The translations under genes were made by a program, and so were the position numbers. From NCBI RefSeq assembly GCF_040681875.1, contig NZ_JBFAZP010000011.1, positions 263,210-327,209 on the forward strand: DNA of 64,000 nt. The letters are read 5' to 3'. Source of the DNA: Longispora sp040681875. Its GTDB lineage: Bacteria; Actinomycetota; Actinomycetes; Mycobacteriales; Micromonosporaceae. Positions within the stretch are counted from its first letter, which is position 1. Each line of letters opens with the position of its first letter. Shown one piece after another: positions 33,066 through 42,300 of the stretch. Under the pieces are notes generated by a model. That model did no database searches. It was not told the DNA's origin and saw only the letters and a list, made by a program, of their open reading frames with translations.

Positions 33066-33893
33066 TCATCGGCCCTTGATCCCCAGCATGCTGCGCGCCT
33101 CGTCCGGCGTGAGCGGCGGTCGCTGGGCGAGTCTGGCGAACCCGGCCGCCCGGGCCACGAGCTGCATGTTCCCGTCCACGGGCTGCCCCTTGGCGTACGT
33201 CAGGGTGTCCTCCATCCCGACCCGCAGGTGCCCGCCGGCCGACAGCGCCGCGAGCATCACGGGCAGGCTGGAGCGCCCGACCCCGGTGGCCGAGAACGTG
33301 GCCCCGGCCGGCAGGTCGCGCAGCGCGTGCTTGAACGCGACGAGCGTCTCCACGGTCCCGGGCGCGCCGCCGGGCACCCCCAGCACGAAGTCGACGTGCA
33401 CGTGCCCGCCGGCCGGCAGCCCGTACTTGTCGAGCAGCTTGCCGAGCGCGTGCAGGTGACCGAGGTCGAAGATCTCGTACTCGGGGACGACGCCGTTCTC
33501 CTGCATCTTCTGGTGCAGGGCGACGATGAACTCCCAGCGGTTCATGAACACGTCGTCGCCGAAGTTGAGCGTGCCCATGGTGCAGGAGCCCATGTCGGGG
33601 CCGGCGTCGACGACGGCGAGCCGGGCGGCCTCCGGGTCGGTGACGGCGCCGCCGGTGGACAGCTGGACGATCAGGTTCGTCTCGGCGCGCACGGCCTGCA
33701 CGGTGTCCCGGAGCAGCGCGGGGTCCAGGGAGGGCTTGGCGTCGGCGTCGCGGACGTGGATGTGGATGACGCTGGCCCCCAGCGCCTCGCACTCCTGCGC
33801 GGTGCCGACCAGTTCGGGGAGGGTCACGGGGAGCGCGGGGACGTCGGTCTTGCTCGTCTCCGCCCCGGTCGGGGCCACAGTGATCAGCGTCAT
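33066..33893 (-). CDS. Beta-keto acid cleavage enzyme (BKACE, 3-keto-5-aminohexanoate cleavage type)
   Basis: The 275-residue TIM-barrel enzyme has the metal ligands in SVIHIHVRDADAKPSLD (HxH) and a late Glu in HLRVGMEDTL. The catalytic core reads FVLGVPGGAPGT. BKACE enzymes condense a beta-keto acid with acetyl-CoA, giving acetoacetate and a CoA ester. The particular substrate varies within the family. The ATG overlaps the stop of the upstream RibD-like gene (ATGA). Confidence 0.9.
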   Translation of the reverse strand: MTLITVAPTGAETSKTDVPALPVTLPELVGTAQECEALGASVIHIHVRDADAKPSLDPALLRDTVQAVRAETNLIVQLSTGGAVTDPEAARLAVVDAGPDMGSCTMGTLNFGDDVFMNRWEFIVALHQKMQENGVVPEYEIFDLGHLHALGKLLDKYGLPAGGHVHVDFVLGVPGGAPGTVETLVAFKHALRDLPAGATFSATGVGRSSLPVMLAALSAGGHLRVGMEDTLTYAKGQPVDGNMQLVARAAGFARLAQRPPLTPDEARSMLGIKGR

Positions 33894-34840
33894 GGCCCCA
33901 TCATGACATTGGTGGCCCGGGCCTCGGCTGCCAGTTCGGTCAGCTCCACGACCTCGATACCGACGGCTTTCAGCACCGCGTCGCCGTCGCCCTGGACGAA
34001 GACGGGCGGCTCCCGCCACGCGTACACGACCCGGGCGATTCCGGCTTCTATCAGGCGGTCGGCGCAGGGGCGGGCACCGGACTTGCGGATGCTGCACGGT
34101 TCGAGCGAGGAGTAGACGGTCGCGCCCCGGGCATCGGTGAGCTTGTTGAGCGCGGCCTGTTCGGCGTGCACGGTGGGGTCGGTCTCCCGGGAGTACCCGG
34201 TGGACAGGATCTCGCCGTCCCGGACGATCACCGCGCCGACCGCGAAGGCCGTCTCGGAGGGCGGGCAGAGCTTGGACAGTTCGATGGCCTGGCGCATGAA
34301 GGCGTGGTCGCGGAGCAGGTAGCGCAGCACGACGACCTGGTCGAGCTGCGTGACCGAGGCGAGGGTGGCCTCGGCGACGCCGTGCAGCCGGGTGCCCCGG
34401 GGGTCGCCGACGAACCGGGGCGCGATCGCGAGGTGCAGCTCGTCGGCGAGGCCCCGGTCGAGGAACTGGGCGAGCACGTCGGCGCCGCCCTCGACCATGA
34501 GGCGGCGTACCCCCCGGGATCGAAGATCTTTCAGAGCCAGATCGATCGACGGGTACGCCAACCAGTCGTCCCCCGCTTCCACGCTCCGGCTGACCACGAC
34601 GCGCAGCGGGTGCTCCGGCAGCCCGGCGGCGACCCGCGCGGCGACTCGGTCCTCGGAGCGGATCCGGAGCCGGGGCTGGTCCCGCCGGAACGTGTTCCCG
34701 CCGACCATGATCGCGTCGCAGCCGGCCCGGACCTCGTCGACCCGGTCGAAGTCGGCGGCGTTGGACAGCAGGAGCCGGGTGTCGGAACTGTCATCGAGGT
34801 AGCCGTCGATGGAAGCGGCGCAGCTCAGAACCACATACAT
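33890..34840 (-). CDS. RibD-like bifunctional protein with reversed domain order
   Basis: The 316-residue protein has a reductase domain first (MYVVLSCAASIDGYLDD, AIMVGGNTFRRDQPRL, LMVEGGADVLAQFLDRGLAD; about residues 1-185). A cytidine-deaminase-fold domain follows (PTVHAEQAALNKL, SSLEPCSIRKSGARPCADRL; about 190-300), with HAE and the two zinc cysteines intact. Classical RibD has the deaminase first. It may act in riboflavin or a related pyrimidine/pteridine pathway, but no other rib gene is nearby. Its start lies only 10 bases from the divergent arsR start. Confidence 0.85.
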   Translation of the reverse strand: MYVVLSCAASIDGYLDDSSDTRLLLSNAADFDRVDEVRAGCDAIMVGGNTFRRDQPRLRIRSEDRVAARVAAGLPEHPLRVVVSRSVEAGDDWLAYPSIDLALKDLRSRGVRRLMVEGGADVLAQFLDRGLADELHLAIAPRFVGDPRGTRLHGVAEATLASVTQLDQVVVLRYLLRDHAFMRQAIELSKLCPPSETAFAVGAVIVRDGEILSTGYSRETDPTVHAEQAALNKLTDARGATVYSSLEPCSIRKSGARPCADRLIEAGIARVVYAWREPPVFVQGDGDAVLKAVGIEVVELTELAAEARATNVMMGP

Positions 34841-34850
34841 AATCTCTAGT

Positions 34851-35390
34851 GTGACGAGTCCTGTGCACATCGATGACCCGAAGGTCATGAGAGCCCTGGC
34901 GCACCCCGCCCGGCTGGCCATCCTGACCCGCCTCCATCAGCACGGCCCCACCACGGCGACGGAGTGCGCCGAGGTCACGGGGCTGTCGCCGTCCGCGACG
35001 AGCTACCACCTGCGCGCGCTCGCCGACTACGGCCTGATCGAGAAGGCCGAGTCCCGGGGCGACGGCCGGGAGACGGTGTGGCAGTCGAAGTCGACGCACA
35101 TGCACGTGCACCAGGACACGCCCGAGTCGCGGACGGCCGGGCGGCACCTGCTCAAGGCGTGGCTGGCCCGGCAGGACCAGGCGCTGTACGACTGGATGGA
35201 CCAGGAGCAGGAGCAGTCGGAGGACTGGCGCGACGTGGTCCGGGTGGACAACGTGCGGGTGACCGTGAACCCGGAGCGCCTGGTCGAACTGATGGAGCGG
35301 GTGCACGTCCTGCTGGAGGAGTACCGGGACACCGGGGACGACAACGCGCGGAAGGTGTCGATCTCGCTCCGGGCCGTTCCGCTGCTCTGA
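34851..35390 (+). CDS. ArsR-family repressor
   Basis: The 179-residue protein has an ArsR/HTH_20 winged helix (VMRALAHPARLAILTRLHQHG...TATECAEVTGLSPSATSYHLRAL) and an extended helical C-terminus. GTG 34851 is preceded by CATAAT (34838-34843) at the distance expected for a leaderless transcript, and there is no ribosome site. A 30-bp palindrome follows the gene, before the MFS exporter it probably controls. Confidence 0.88.
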   Translation: MTSPVHIDDPKVMRALAHPARLAILTRLHQHGPTTATECAEVTGLSPSATSYHLRALADYGLIEKAESRGDGRETVWQSKSTHMHVHQDTPESRTAGRHLLKAWLARQDQALYDWMDQEQEQSEDWRDVVRVDNVRVTVNPERLVELMERVHVLLEEYRDTGDDNARKVSISLRAVPLL

Positions 35391-35410
35391 GGCCGGCCGT
35401 TCGGTCATTG

Positions 35411-35440
35411 TGAAGTAAAAACTTCGAAGTTTATGCTTCA
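35411..35440. promoter_or_regulatory. 30-bp palindromic operator between arsR and the MFS exporter
   Basis: The stretch is a near-perfect inverted repeat centred on ACTTCGAAGT, with outer TGAAG/CTTCA arms. It lies directly before the exporter ATG at 35445, so it is the likely ArsR operator. An in-frame ATG at 35433 falls inside it and is not the start. Confidence 0.7.
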
Positions 35441-35444
35441 TAAC

Positions 35445-36668
35445 ATGACCCCGTTGCCGCGTCAGATCCACGCCGTCGCCGCCGCGTTCGCGGTGACCAT
35501 GCTCGGCGACGGGCTCGCCATCACCGCCCTGATGCTCGACCTGCACGACCGGCACGCCGGGGCCTCGGCCATCGCGGCGCTGTTCGCGGCCATGTCCCTG
35601 CCGGCCGTCCTGCTCGCCGGGGTCTCCGGCCGGATCGTGGACCGGGTGCCGCCCCGCCGGCTGCTGCCCCCGGTCGGCGCGGCCCTGGTCGCGGTGTGTA
35701 CGGGGATGGCGTTCGTCGAGTCGGTCCCGCTGCTCCTGGCCCTGTTCGCGGTGCTGTCGGCGCTGATGACGGTCGTGTCCCCGGCCGTGTTCGTCGCGGT
35801 CACCCGGTCCGCGCCGGGCGAGCTGCTCAGCCGGGCCAGCGCCCGGGTCTCGGCGGGCGGCAGCCTCGGCATCCTGCTCGGCACGGCGCTCGGCGGCTTC
35901 ATCCTCGACCGGCTCACCCTGCGCGAGGTGCTGCTGATCGACGCGGCCAGCTACCTGGCGATCCTCCTCGCCGGGTACGCGTTCCCGAAACTCGCGCCCG
36001 GCGAGGAGCACGTCCGCCCCGCCCGGTCCGGCTTCCTGGTCGGCGTGCGGGTCATGCGCGGGCACAGCCTGGTGTTCCGGCTCCTGGTCCTGGGCGCCGT
36101 CCTCGGCTTCTCGGTGCAGCTGATGAACGTCGCCGAGGTGTTCCTGGTCCGCGACGACCTGCACGGCAGCGCCACCGCCTTCGGCGCCCTGACCATGGTG
36201 TGCGCGGCCGGCCAGATGGGCGGGGCGTGGCTCGCGGGCAACTATCTCGGCAACCGGCCCACCGCGGGGGTCGCGTACCTGGCCGCCGGGCTGTCGGGGC
36301 TGCTGATCCTGTCGATCGCGGTCACGTACCACCTGCCGGTGCTGTTCGTGATCATGGCGCTGGAGGGCGCGGTCGGCTCGGCGTTCGTCGTGGCCCGGCA
36401 GACCACCGTCGGCCGGGACGTCCCCGCCGAGCACCGGGGCAGCGCGGCGGCGGCCAGCGCGGCGGTCAGCAACACGTCGATGGTGTTCGCCCTGGTGGCG
36501 GGCGGGATCCTCACCTCGGTGCTGCCGAGCCGGCTGGTCTTCGCGATCGGGGGCGGCCTGGTCCTGGTGGCGCTGGCCGTGACCGCGACCCGGCTAGTCG
36601 ATCGCCGCGGCCCGCGCGCCGACCATGAGCTTGGCGTCGTCGGCGACGTTGCGCTTGAGCACCGCTAG
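35445..36668 (+). CDS. MFS transporter next to arsR
   Basis: The 407-residue membrane protein begins MTPLPRQIHAVAAAFAVTMLGDGLAI, with about 12 hydrophobic helices and GRIVDRVPPRRLLPP in the motif A position. It is probably an efflux pump induced when ArsR releases its operator. Its final 75 bases overlap the convergent ygfZ gene, and the extra C-terminal tail (RGPRADHELGVVGDVALEHR) is encoded by that overlap. Confidence 0.85.
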   Translation: MTPLPRQIHAVAAAFAVTMLGDGLAITALMLDLHDRHAGASAIAALFAAMSLPAVLLAGVSGRIVDRVPPRRLLPPVGAALVAVCTGMAFVESVPLLLALFAVLSALMTVVSPAVFVAVTRSAPGELLSRASARVSAGGSLGILLGTALGGFILDRLTLREVLLIDAASYLAILLAGYAFPKLAPGEEHVRPARSGFLVGVRVMRGHSLVFRLLVLGAVLGFSVQLMNVAEVFLVRDDLHGSATAFGALTMVCAAGQMGGAWLAGNYLGNRPTAGVAYLAAGLSGLLILSIAVTYHLPVLFVIMALEGAVGSAFVVARQTTVGRDVPAEHRGSAAAASAAVSNTSMVFALVAGGILTSVLPSRLVFAIGGGLVLVALAVTATRLVDRRGPRADHELGVVGDVALEHR

Positions 36669-37601
36669 GGAGACCTGGCCCAGCTCGTGGTGCCGGACCG
36701 TGGTGCCGACGAAGCCGACCTGCCGGCCGTCCAGCTCGACGGCCGCGCCGACCGCCGGCAGCTCCTCGTCCACCCCGTCCAGGTGCAGCATGACCAGCCT
36801 GCGGGGCGGGCGGCCCAGGTTGTGCACCCGGGCGACGGTCTCCTGACCCCGGTAGCAACCCTTGTCGAGGTGTACGGCGGGCGCCAGCCAGTCCACCTCG
36901 GCCGGCAGCGTCTTGTGGTCGGTCTCGAAGCCGAGCCGGGGCCGGCGGGCCTCCACCCGGAGCGCCTCGAACGCCCACAGGCCGGCCCGGGGCAGGTCGA
37001 GGGTGTCCAGGAACGTCGACGTCCGGGGCAGGACGAGATCCGCCCCGTACGACATCCGGCGGACGAACCCGCCGCCCGGCAACGCCACGACCGGGTAGCC
37101 CGTGGTGGGCCGCCGCGCCACGTCCACGGACGCGAACTTGGCCGCCGGCACCGGCGAGGTGCTCACCGCGCCCAGCTCGGGCAGGTGCTTGAGCGCCTCG
37201 GGGCCGACCACGGACCAGACGGCCATCTCGGCGCTCAGGTCCACCGGCTCGACCCGGAGCATGAACCGCATCCGCTGGAGGTACGTGTACAGGTCGCCCG
37301 CCGTGCCCGGTTCCACGTCGAGCCACAGGGTGCCGTCGAGGTCCGCCAGCACGGCGTGGTGCTCCACGTGGCCGTGCGGGGACAGGAACAGGGTCTCCGT
37401 GCCCTCCACGGCGCCCTCGAGGAACTGGGTGGTCAGGCTGTGCAGCCAGCTCAGCCTGTCCTCGCCGGGGATGGCCAGCACGCCCCGGTGCGACCGGTCG
37501 ACGAGACCCGCCTCCGTGGCGAGCGTCCGCTGCTCGCGCGCCGGGTCGCCGTAGTGCGCGGGCACCCTGGCGTCTCGACCCTCACCGAAAACCGCGGTCA
37601 T
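36594..37601 (-). CDS. ygfZ: YgfZ/GcvT-like folate-binding protein
   Basis: The 335-residue protein has the family signature KGCYRGQE (in LDKGCYRGQETVARVHN) and the GcvT-like N-terminus (GDPAREQRTLATEAGLVDRSHRGVLAIPGEDRLSWLHSL, interrupted). YgfZ proteins use tetrahydrofolate to help assemble or repair certain iron-sulfur proteins. ATG at 37601 follows GGAGAG at proper spacing. It is divergent from the pabC-like gene, which makes a folate precursor. Confidence 0.9.
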   Translation of the reverse strand: MTAVFGEGRDARVPAHYGDPAREQRTLATEAGLVDRSHRGVLAIPGEDRLSWLHSLTTQFLEGAVEGTETLFLSPHGHVEHHAVLADLDGTLWLDVEPGTAGDLYTYLQRMRFMLRVEPVDLSAEMAVWSVVGPEALKHLPELGAVSTSPVPAAKFASVDVARRPTTGYPVVALPGGGFVRRMSYGADLVLPRTSTFLDTLDLPRAGLWAFEALRVEARRPRLGFETDHKTLPAEVDWLAPAVHLDKGCYRGQETVARVHNLGRPPRRLVMLHLDGVDEELPAVGAAVELDGRQVGFVGTTVRHHELGQVSLAVLKRNVADDAKLMVGARAAAID

Positions 37602-37663
37602 GGGCACTCTCCTGTCCGACACCTACCGATCATATGCCGGTCGGCCGACTACCATCCTTTTCC

Positions 37664-38503
37664 GTGAACCGCATAGTCGCCGTCCTGGGCCGGGGCCTGG
37701 TGCCCGCCGACACTCCGCTGCTGCGCGCCGACGACCTGGGCGCCGTGCGCGGCGACGGGGTCTTCGAGACGCTGCACGTCCGCGCCGGGGCCCCCTGGCT
37801 GCTCGACGAGCACCTCGCCCGCATGATCAACTCGGCGGACCGTCTCGACCTGGACCTGCCGCCCGTCACCGACCTGATCGAGCTGGCCCGCCAGGCGTGC
37901 GCCGCGTGGCCGGCCCACGAGGAGGGCGCGCTGCGCCTGGTGTGCACCCGGGGCCCGGAGGACGGCGGCCCACCCACGGTGTACGCGACCCTGGCCCCCG
38001 TCTCCCCCAAGCTCAAGACGTACCGGGCCGGCGGCGTGTCCACCGCCACCCTGCCGCTGGGCGTCACCACCCACGCGCGCACCCCGGCCCCGTGGCTGCT
38101 GGGCGGCGTGAAGAGCGTGTCGTACGCGATGAACATGGCCTGCCAGCGCTGGGCCGTCCGCAACGGGTACGACGACGCCCTGTGGCTGTCCACCGACGGG
38201 TACGCGCTGGAGGCCCCGACCTCCACCCTGCTCTGGCAGGTCGGCGAGGAACTCCTGACCACCCCGACCTCGACGGGGGTACTCGCCGGCACGACCGCGC
38301 GGTTCGTCCTCGACCACGCCGGGGAGCTGGGGCTGACGGCCGGCGAGAAGCTGGTCACGCCGGCGGAGCTGCTCGCTTCTCGCGGGGTGTGGCTGGCGTC
38401 TTCCGTGCGCGGGCTGGTCGAGGTGACGTCCATCGACGGGGCGGCTCTGGCCGGCGCGGGGTCGACCCGGGCGTTGCAGGAGCTGGTGGGGTACCCGGTC
38501 TAG
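37664..38503 (+). CDS. pabC: Aminodeoxychorismate lyase-like, class IV aminotransferase fold
   Basis: The 279-residue PLP enzyme has RGDGVFETLHVRAG (N-terminal motif), the PLP lysine in GGVKSVSYAMNMACQRWA, and EAPTSTLLWQVGEELLTTP near the cofactor phosphate. PabC makes 4-aminobenzoate for folate; branched-chain or D-amino-acid transaminases share the fold. GTG 37664 sits eight bases after TACCAT, consistent with a leaderless mRNA. The symbol is tentative. Confidence 0.8.
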   Translation: MNRIVAVLGRGLVPADTPLLRADDLGAVRGDGVFETLHVRAGAPWLLDEHLARMINSADRLDLDLPPVTDLIELARQACAAWPAHEEGALRLVCTRGPEDGGPPTVYATLAPVSPKLKTYRAGGVSTATLPLGVTTHARTPAPWLLGGVKSVSYAMNMACQRWAVRNGYDDALWLSTDGYALEAPTSTLLWQVGEELLTTPTSTGVLAGTTARFVLDHAGELGLTAGEKLVTPAELLASRGVWLASSVRGLVEVTSIDGAALAGAGSTRALQELVGYPV

Positions 38504-38552
38504 GCCGGACCGCGCCGACCCGGGGCCGGTCCGACCCATCACAGATCTTGTC

Positions 38553-38575
38553 AGCCGCCCGGCTCCCGGGCGGCT
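38553..38575. terminator. Bidirectional hairpin terminator
   Basis: AGCCGCCCGG and CCGGGCGGCT (38553-38562 and 38566-38575) pair perfectly between convergent genes. Confidence 0.75.
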
Positions 38576-38581
38576 ATTCAC

Positions 38582-39142
38582 TCACCCGGTCTGACGCAGT
38601 CGGTAACCGACCCCGCGGACGGTTTCGACCCCGACGGCCACCCCGGCCTCCCGCAGTTTGCGCCGCAGCCGCTTGATCGCCGAGTGCAGAACGGACGCGT
38701 CCCCGAGGTACGCGGAGCGCCACACCCGCCGGTACAACCGTTCGTAGCTCCACACCCGACCGACGGGGGTGGCGAGGCTGTCGAGCAGCTCGCGTTCGAG
38801 CCGGGTCAGCTCGACCGGGCTGCCCCGCCAGGTGACCTGGGCGGCGCGCCGGTCCATCGTCAGCTCGCCGACCGCGACGACGCCCGGCTCGGGCATCGGG
38901 GGAGGTGGGGCGGCCTGCTGCTGCGTGCCCGGCAGGGCCAGCAGCGAGCGCAGCGTGTCGAGATCCGGGCACATCAGCACGACGCCGGTGCCGTCCAGCT
39001 CTCGGGCCAGCCGCAGTCGCAGGCCGGCGTCGGGCGTGACGCAGACGACGAGAGGTAACTCTCCGTCAAGGGCCTGCCCGAGGTCGGTCCGACGCTTCTG
39101 CGTCCGACCGGCCTCCACCAATCGGAGGACTGGAGCCGCCAT
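38582..39142 (-). CDS. OmpR-type winged-helix regulator without a standard receiver
   Basis: The 186-residue protein has a C-terminal winged helix (about 95-186: VELTRLERELLDSLATPVGRVWSYERLYRRVW...LRRKLREAG...VRGVGYRL). Its short N-terminal part (LVVCVTPDAGLRLRLARELDGTGVVLMCPDLDTLRS) resembles a shrunken receiver without the usual phospho-aspartate context. ATG at 39142 has AGGTGG in place. It is divergent from the large surface-protein gene and is a candidate for its control. Confidence 0.8.
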   Translation of the reverse strand: MAAPVLRLVEAGRTQKRRTDLGQALDGELPLVVCVTPDAGLRLRLARELDGTGVVLMCPDLDTLRSLLALPGTQQQAAPPPPMPEPGVVAVGELTMDRRAAQVTWRGSPVELTRLERELLDSLATPVGRVWSYERLYRRVWRSAYLGDASVLHSAIKRLRRKLREAGVAVGVETVRGVGYRLRQTG

Positions 39143-39397
39143 CTGTACCACCTCTCGGGCGAGCTTGCCCATGGGTCGTTCGTGTACAGCCAAGCCGTCC
39201 GGAAGGCCGACGTCAAGCCCCCACTACTCCGCGTAACCATCGATGTCGTTACCTATTGACAGGATCCTGCCCAGAAACTGCCAGACTCACGGTCTTGAAT
39301 GCTTCATTCTCCTATAGGGAGCATGACGCCTTAAGGTCTGGCGTGGCGGAAAAGCGTCGCGGCCCCGGACCGCACCTCGGAGTTGGGGAGGTCACAC

Positions 39398-42300
39398 GTG
39401 GCATCTGTCCACGTAAGACGTTTACTCGCACCACCAGTCATTGTCGGCACCACCGTGCTGGCGATGTTGGGTGCCGGCAACCAGCTGGCACTCGCCGCGC
39501 CCGTCACCCCGGCCGCGGCAGTCGGTCAGAACAGCGTCCAGAACGTCGAGGGCATCGGTGCGGTCACGGGTCTCGTGTACGACGCGAGCACCGGCCAGGT
39601 CATCGTCGGCGCCCGGGTCGAGGTCAGCGGGATCTCCGCGGTCACCGGCTCCGACGGCCGCTACTCGCTGAACGTCCCGGCCGGCGCGCAGCCGGTGGAC
39701 GTCTCGGCGTACGGATACGCGCCGCAGAGTGTCACCGTCAACGTTGTCGAAGACGGTACTGTGACGCAGGGCTTCAACCTGCAGCCCGTGCCGAGCGTCG
39801 CCGTCACCGGCAAGGTGCTGGACGACTCGGGCCACGGCTACCCGCTCTACAGCAAGGTGTCGGTCGTCGGCACGCCCGCGAGCACCTACACGAACCCGTT
39901 GACGGGCGAGTACACCCTCTCGGTGCCCAAGGGCGTCAAGTCCGTGATCAGCTACACGCCGGTCTACCCGGGTTACACCGGCGGCACGGTCACGCTGCCC
40001 GCGTCGGACACCAACGTCGTCAAGGACGCGAAGCTCAAGGTCGACGCGGCCTGCACCGCGGCCGGCTACGCCGTCAACCTGGGCACGCCGATCCTGAACG
40101 AGGCGTTCGACTCGGCCAGCGGCGCGCCGACCGGCTGGACCGTCGTGGACCAGACCACGCAGGGCGGCTGGGTCTTCAACGACGTCAAGAACCGCGGCAA
40201 CATGACCGGTGGCACGGGCAAGTTCGCCATCGTGGACAGTGACGGCTTCGGCTCGGGCAAGGTCCAGGACAGCTCGCTGCTGTCCCCGGTCGTCAACCTG
40301 AGCGCGGCCGGCGCGCCGACCCTCAAGTTCAACAGCGACTACCGGTCGTTCCTGCGGGACGCCGTCAACGTCGACGTGACGACCGACGGCGGTGCCACCT
40401 GGACGAACGTCTGGCACCGCGAGGCCGGTCAGAGCCAGCGCGGCCCCGTCACCAACGAGGTCTCGCTCGCCGCCGCCGCGGGTGCCGCCGCCGCGCAGCT
40501 CCGCTTCCACTTCACCGGCTCCTACGACTACTGGTGGGAGCTCGACAACATCGTGCTCCAGAACCGGAGCTGTGACCCGGTCGCGGGCGGCATCGTGCTG
40601 GGCAACACGTTCGACGTGAACACGGGCAAGCCGATCAACGGCGCGTCGGTGACCAGCACGGACAAGCCTGCCGAGAAGACCATCTCGGGCCCGACCCCGG
40701 ACGACCCGAACGTCGCCGACGGCTTCTACTGGCTGTTCTCGACGCTCACCGGCTCGCACCCGTTCGGCGTGTCCAAGTCCGGTTATGTCTCTGACAGCGT
40801 CACCGCGAACGTGGTGGGCGACGGTGTCGTGTGCGTCAACAGCTCGCTGAAGGCGCCCCGGCTCGAGCTCGACACGGCGAACATCGAGATGTTCCAGTCG
40901 GTCGGCGCGAACCGCAACACCTACGTCACGGTGAAGAACACCGGTTCCGCGCCGGTGGACGTCACCCTCAGTGAGCAGGCCGGGGCGACCACGCCGACCG
41001 TGCAGAAGAAGGGTGCCGGCGTCCGCAACGTCGTCGTCGCCGGCGGGGTCGACAAGGGCTTCGTGGCCGCCGACAGCAAGGGCTCGCAGGGGGTCACCCA
41101 CAAGCCGGGCAACCTCGGCGCGGTCGCTGACGGCAGCTGGGAGGACGTGGCCTCGTTCCCGAGCGCCATCTCCGACAACACCGCGGTCGGCCACCAGGGC
41201 AAGGTCTACTCGCTCGGCGGCAACTCCGACGGCACGAACACCCGCAAGCTCTGGGTGTACGACTCGGCGACCAACACCTGGACCGCCGCCGCCGACGCGC
41301 CCTCGGCCCGCTCGAAGCCGCAGATCGCGATCGTGGGCGGCAAGCTCTACGCGTTCGGCGGGTTCGGCGCGACGGGCAACAACCCCAGCGTCGACGTGTA
41401 CGACCTCGCGTCCAACACGTGGACCACGGCCGCCGCGACCAACCCGGCCCCCAAGGCCGGCGCCGGTTCGGCCGTCCTCGGTGGCAAGATCTACATCGTG
41501 GGCGGTTGCGACGGCTCCTCGTGCACCGACACCTCGGACGTCCGGGTGTACGACCCGGTCGCCGGCACGTTCGGCACCGCCGCGGCGTACCCGCACGGCG
41601 TCTCGTGGATCGACTGCGCGAACCTGGCCGGCAAGGCGTACTGCGCCGGTGGCACCGCCGACATGGCGTACACCGACGGGTACTCCTACGACCCGGCCGC
41701 CGACGCGTGGAGCCCGATCGCGGACCTCCCGATCGACCTGTGGGGTTCGGCCGGCGCCTCGGCCAACGGACAGTTCCTGCTGCTGGGCGGCATCACCGGC
41801 CAGTCGACGGCGCTGACCAACCGGGGCTTCGCGTACAACCCGGCGGACAACACCTGGACCGAGCTGCCCGAGTCCCGGGTGCCCACCGCCCGTGGCGGCG
41901 GCGCCTGCGGCTCGTACAAGGTCGGCGGCTGGACGGGCCCGTTCGAGCCGTCCACCGGTGTCGAGAAGCTGACCGGCTACGACCAGTGCGGCGAGGCCGG
42001 CCCCGGCGGGGCTGACGTGCCGTGGCTGAACGAGACCCCGAAGACGGTCACGCTGCAGCCCGGCAAGTCCGCGAAGATCCTGGTCCAGCTCACCGCCACT
42101 CCGGAGAACGGCGTGGCGCAGCCGGGCGACTACCGGGCCGAGCTGTCCGCGACCGGGGCCACCCCGTACGCGGCGCCCAAGGTCGACATCCTCATGCACG
42201 CCCTGCCGCCGTCCAACTGGAGCAAGCTCACCGGCACCGTCACGGGCACCTCGTGCGCCGGCGGCACCGGTCCGGTCGGCGCGACCGTCCAGGTCAACGG

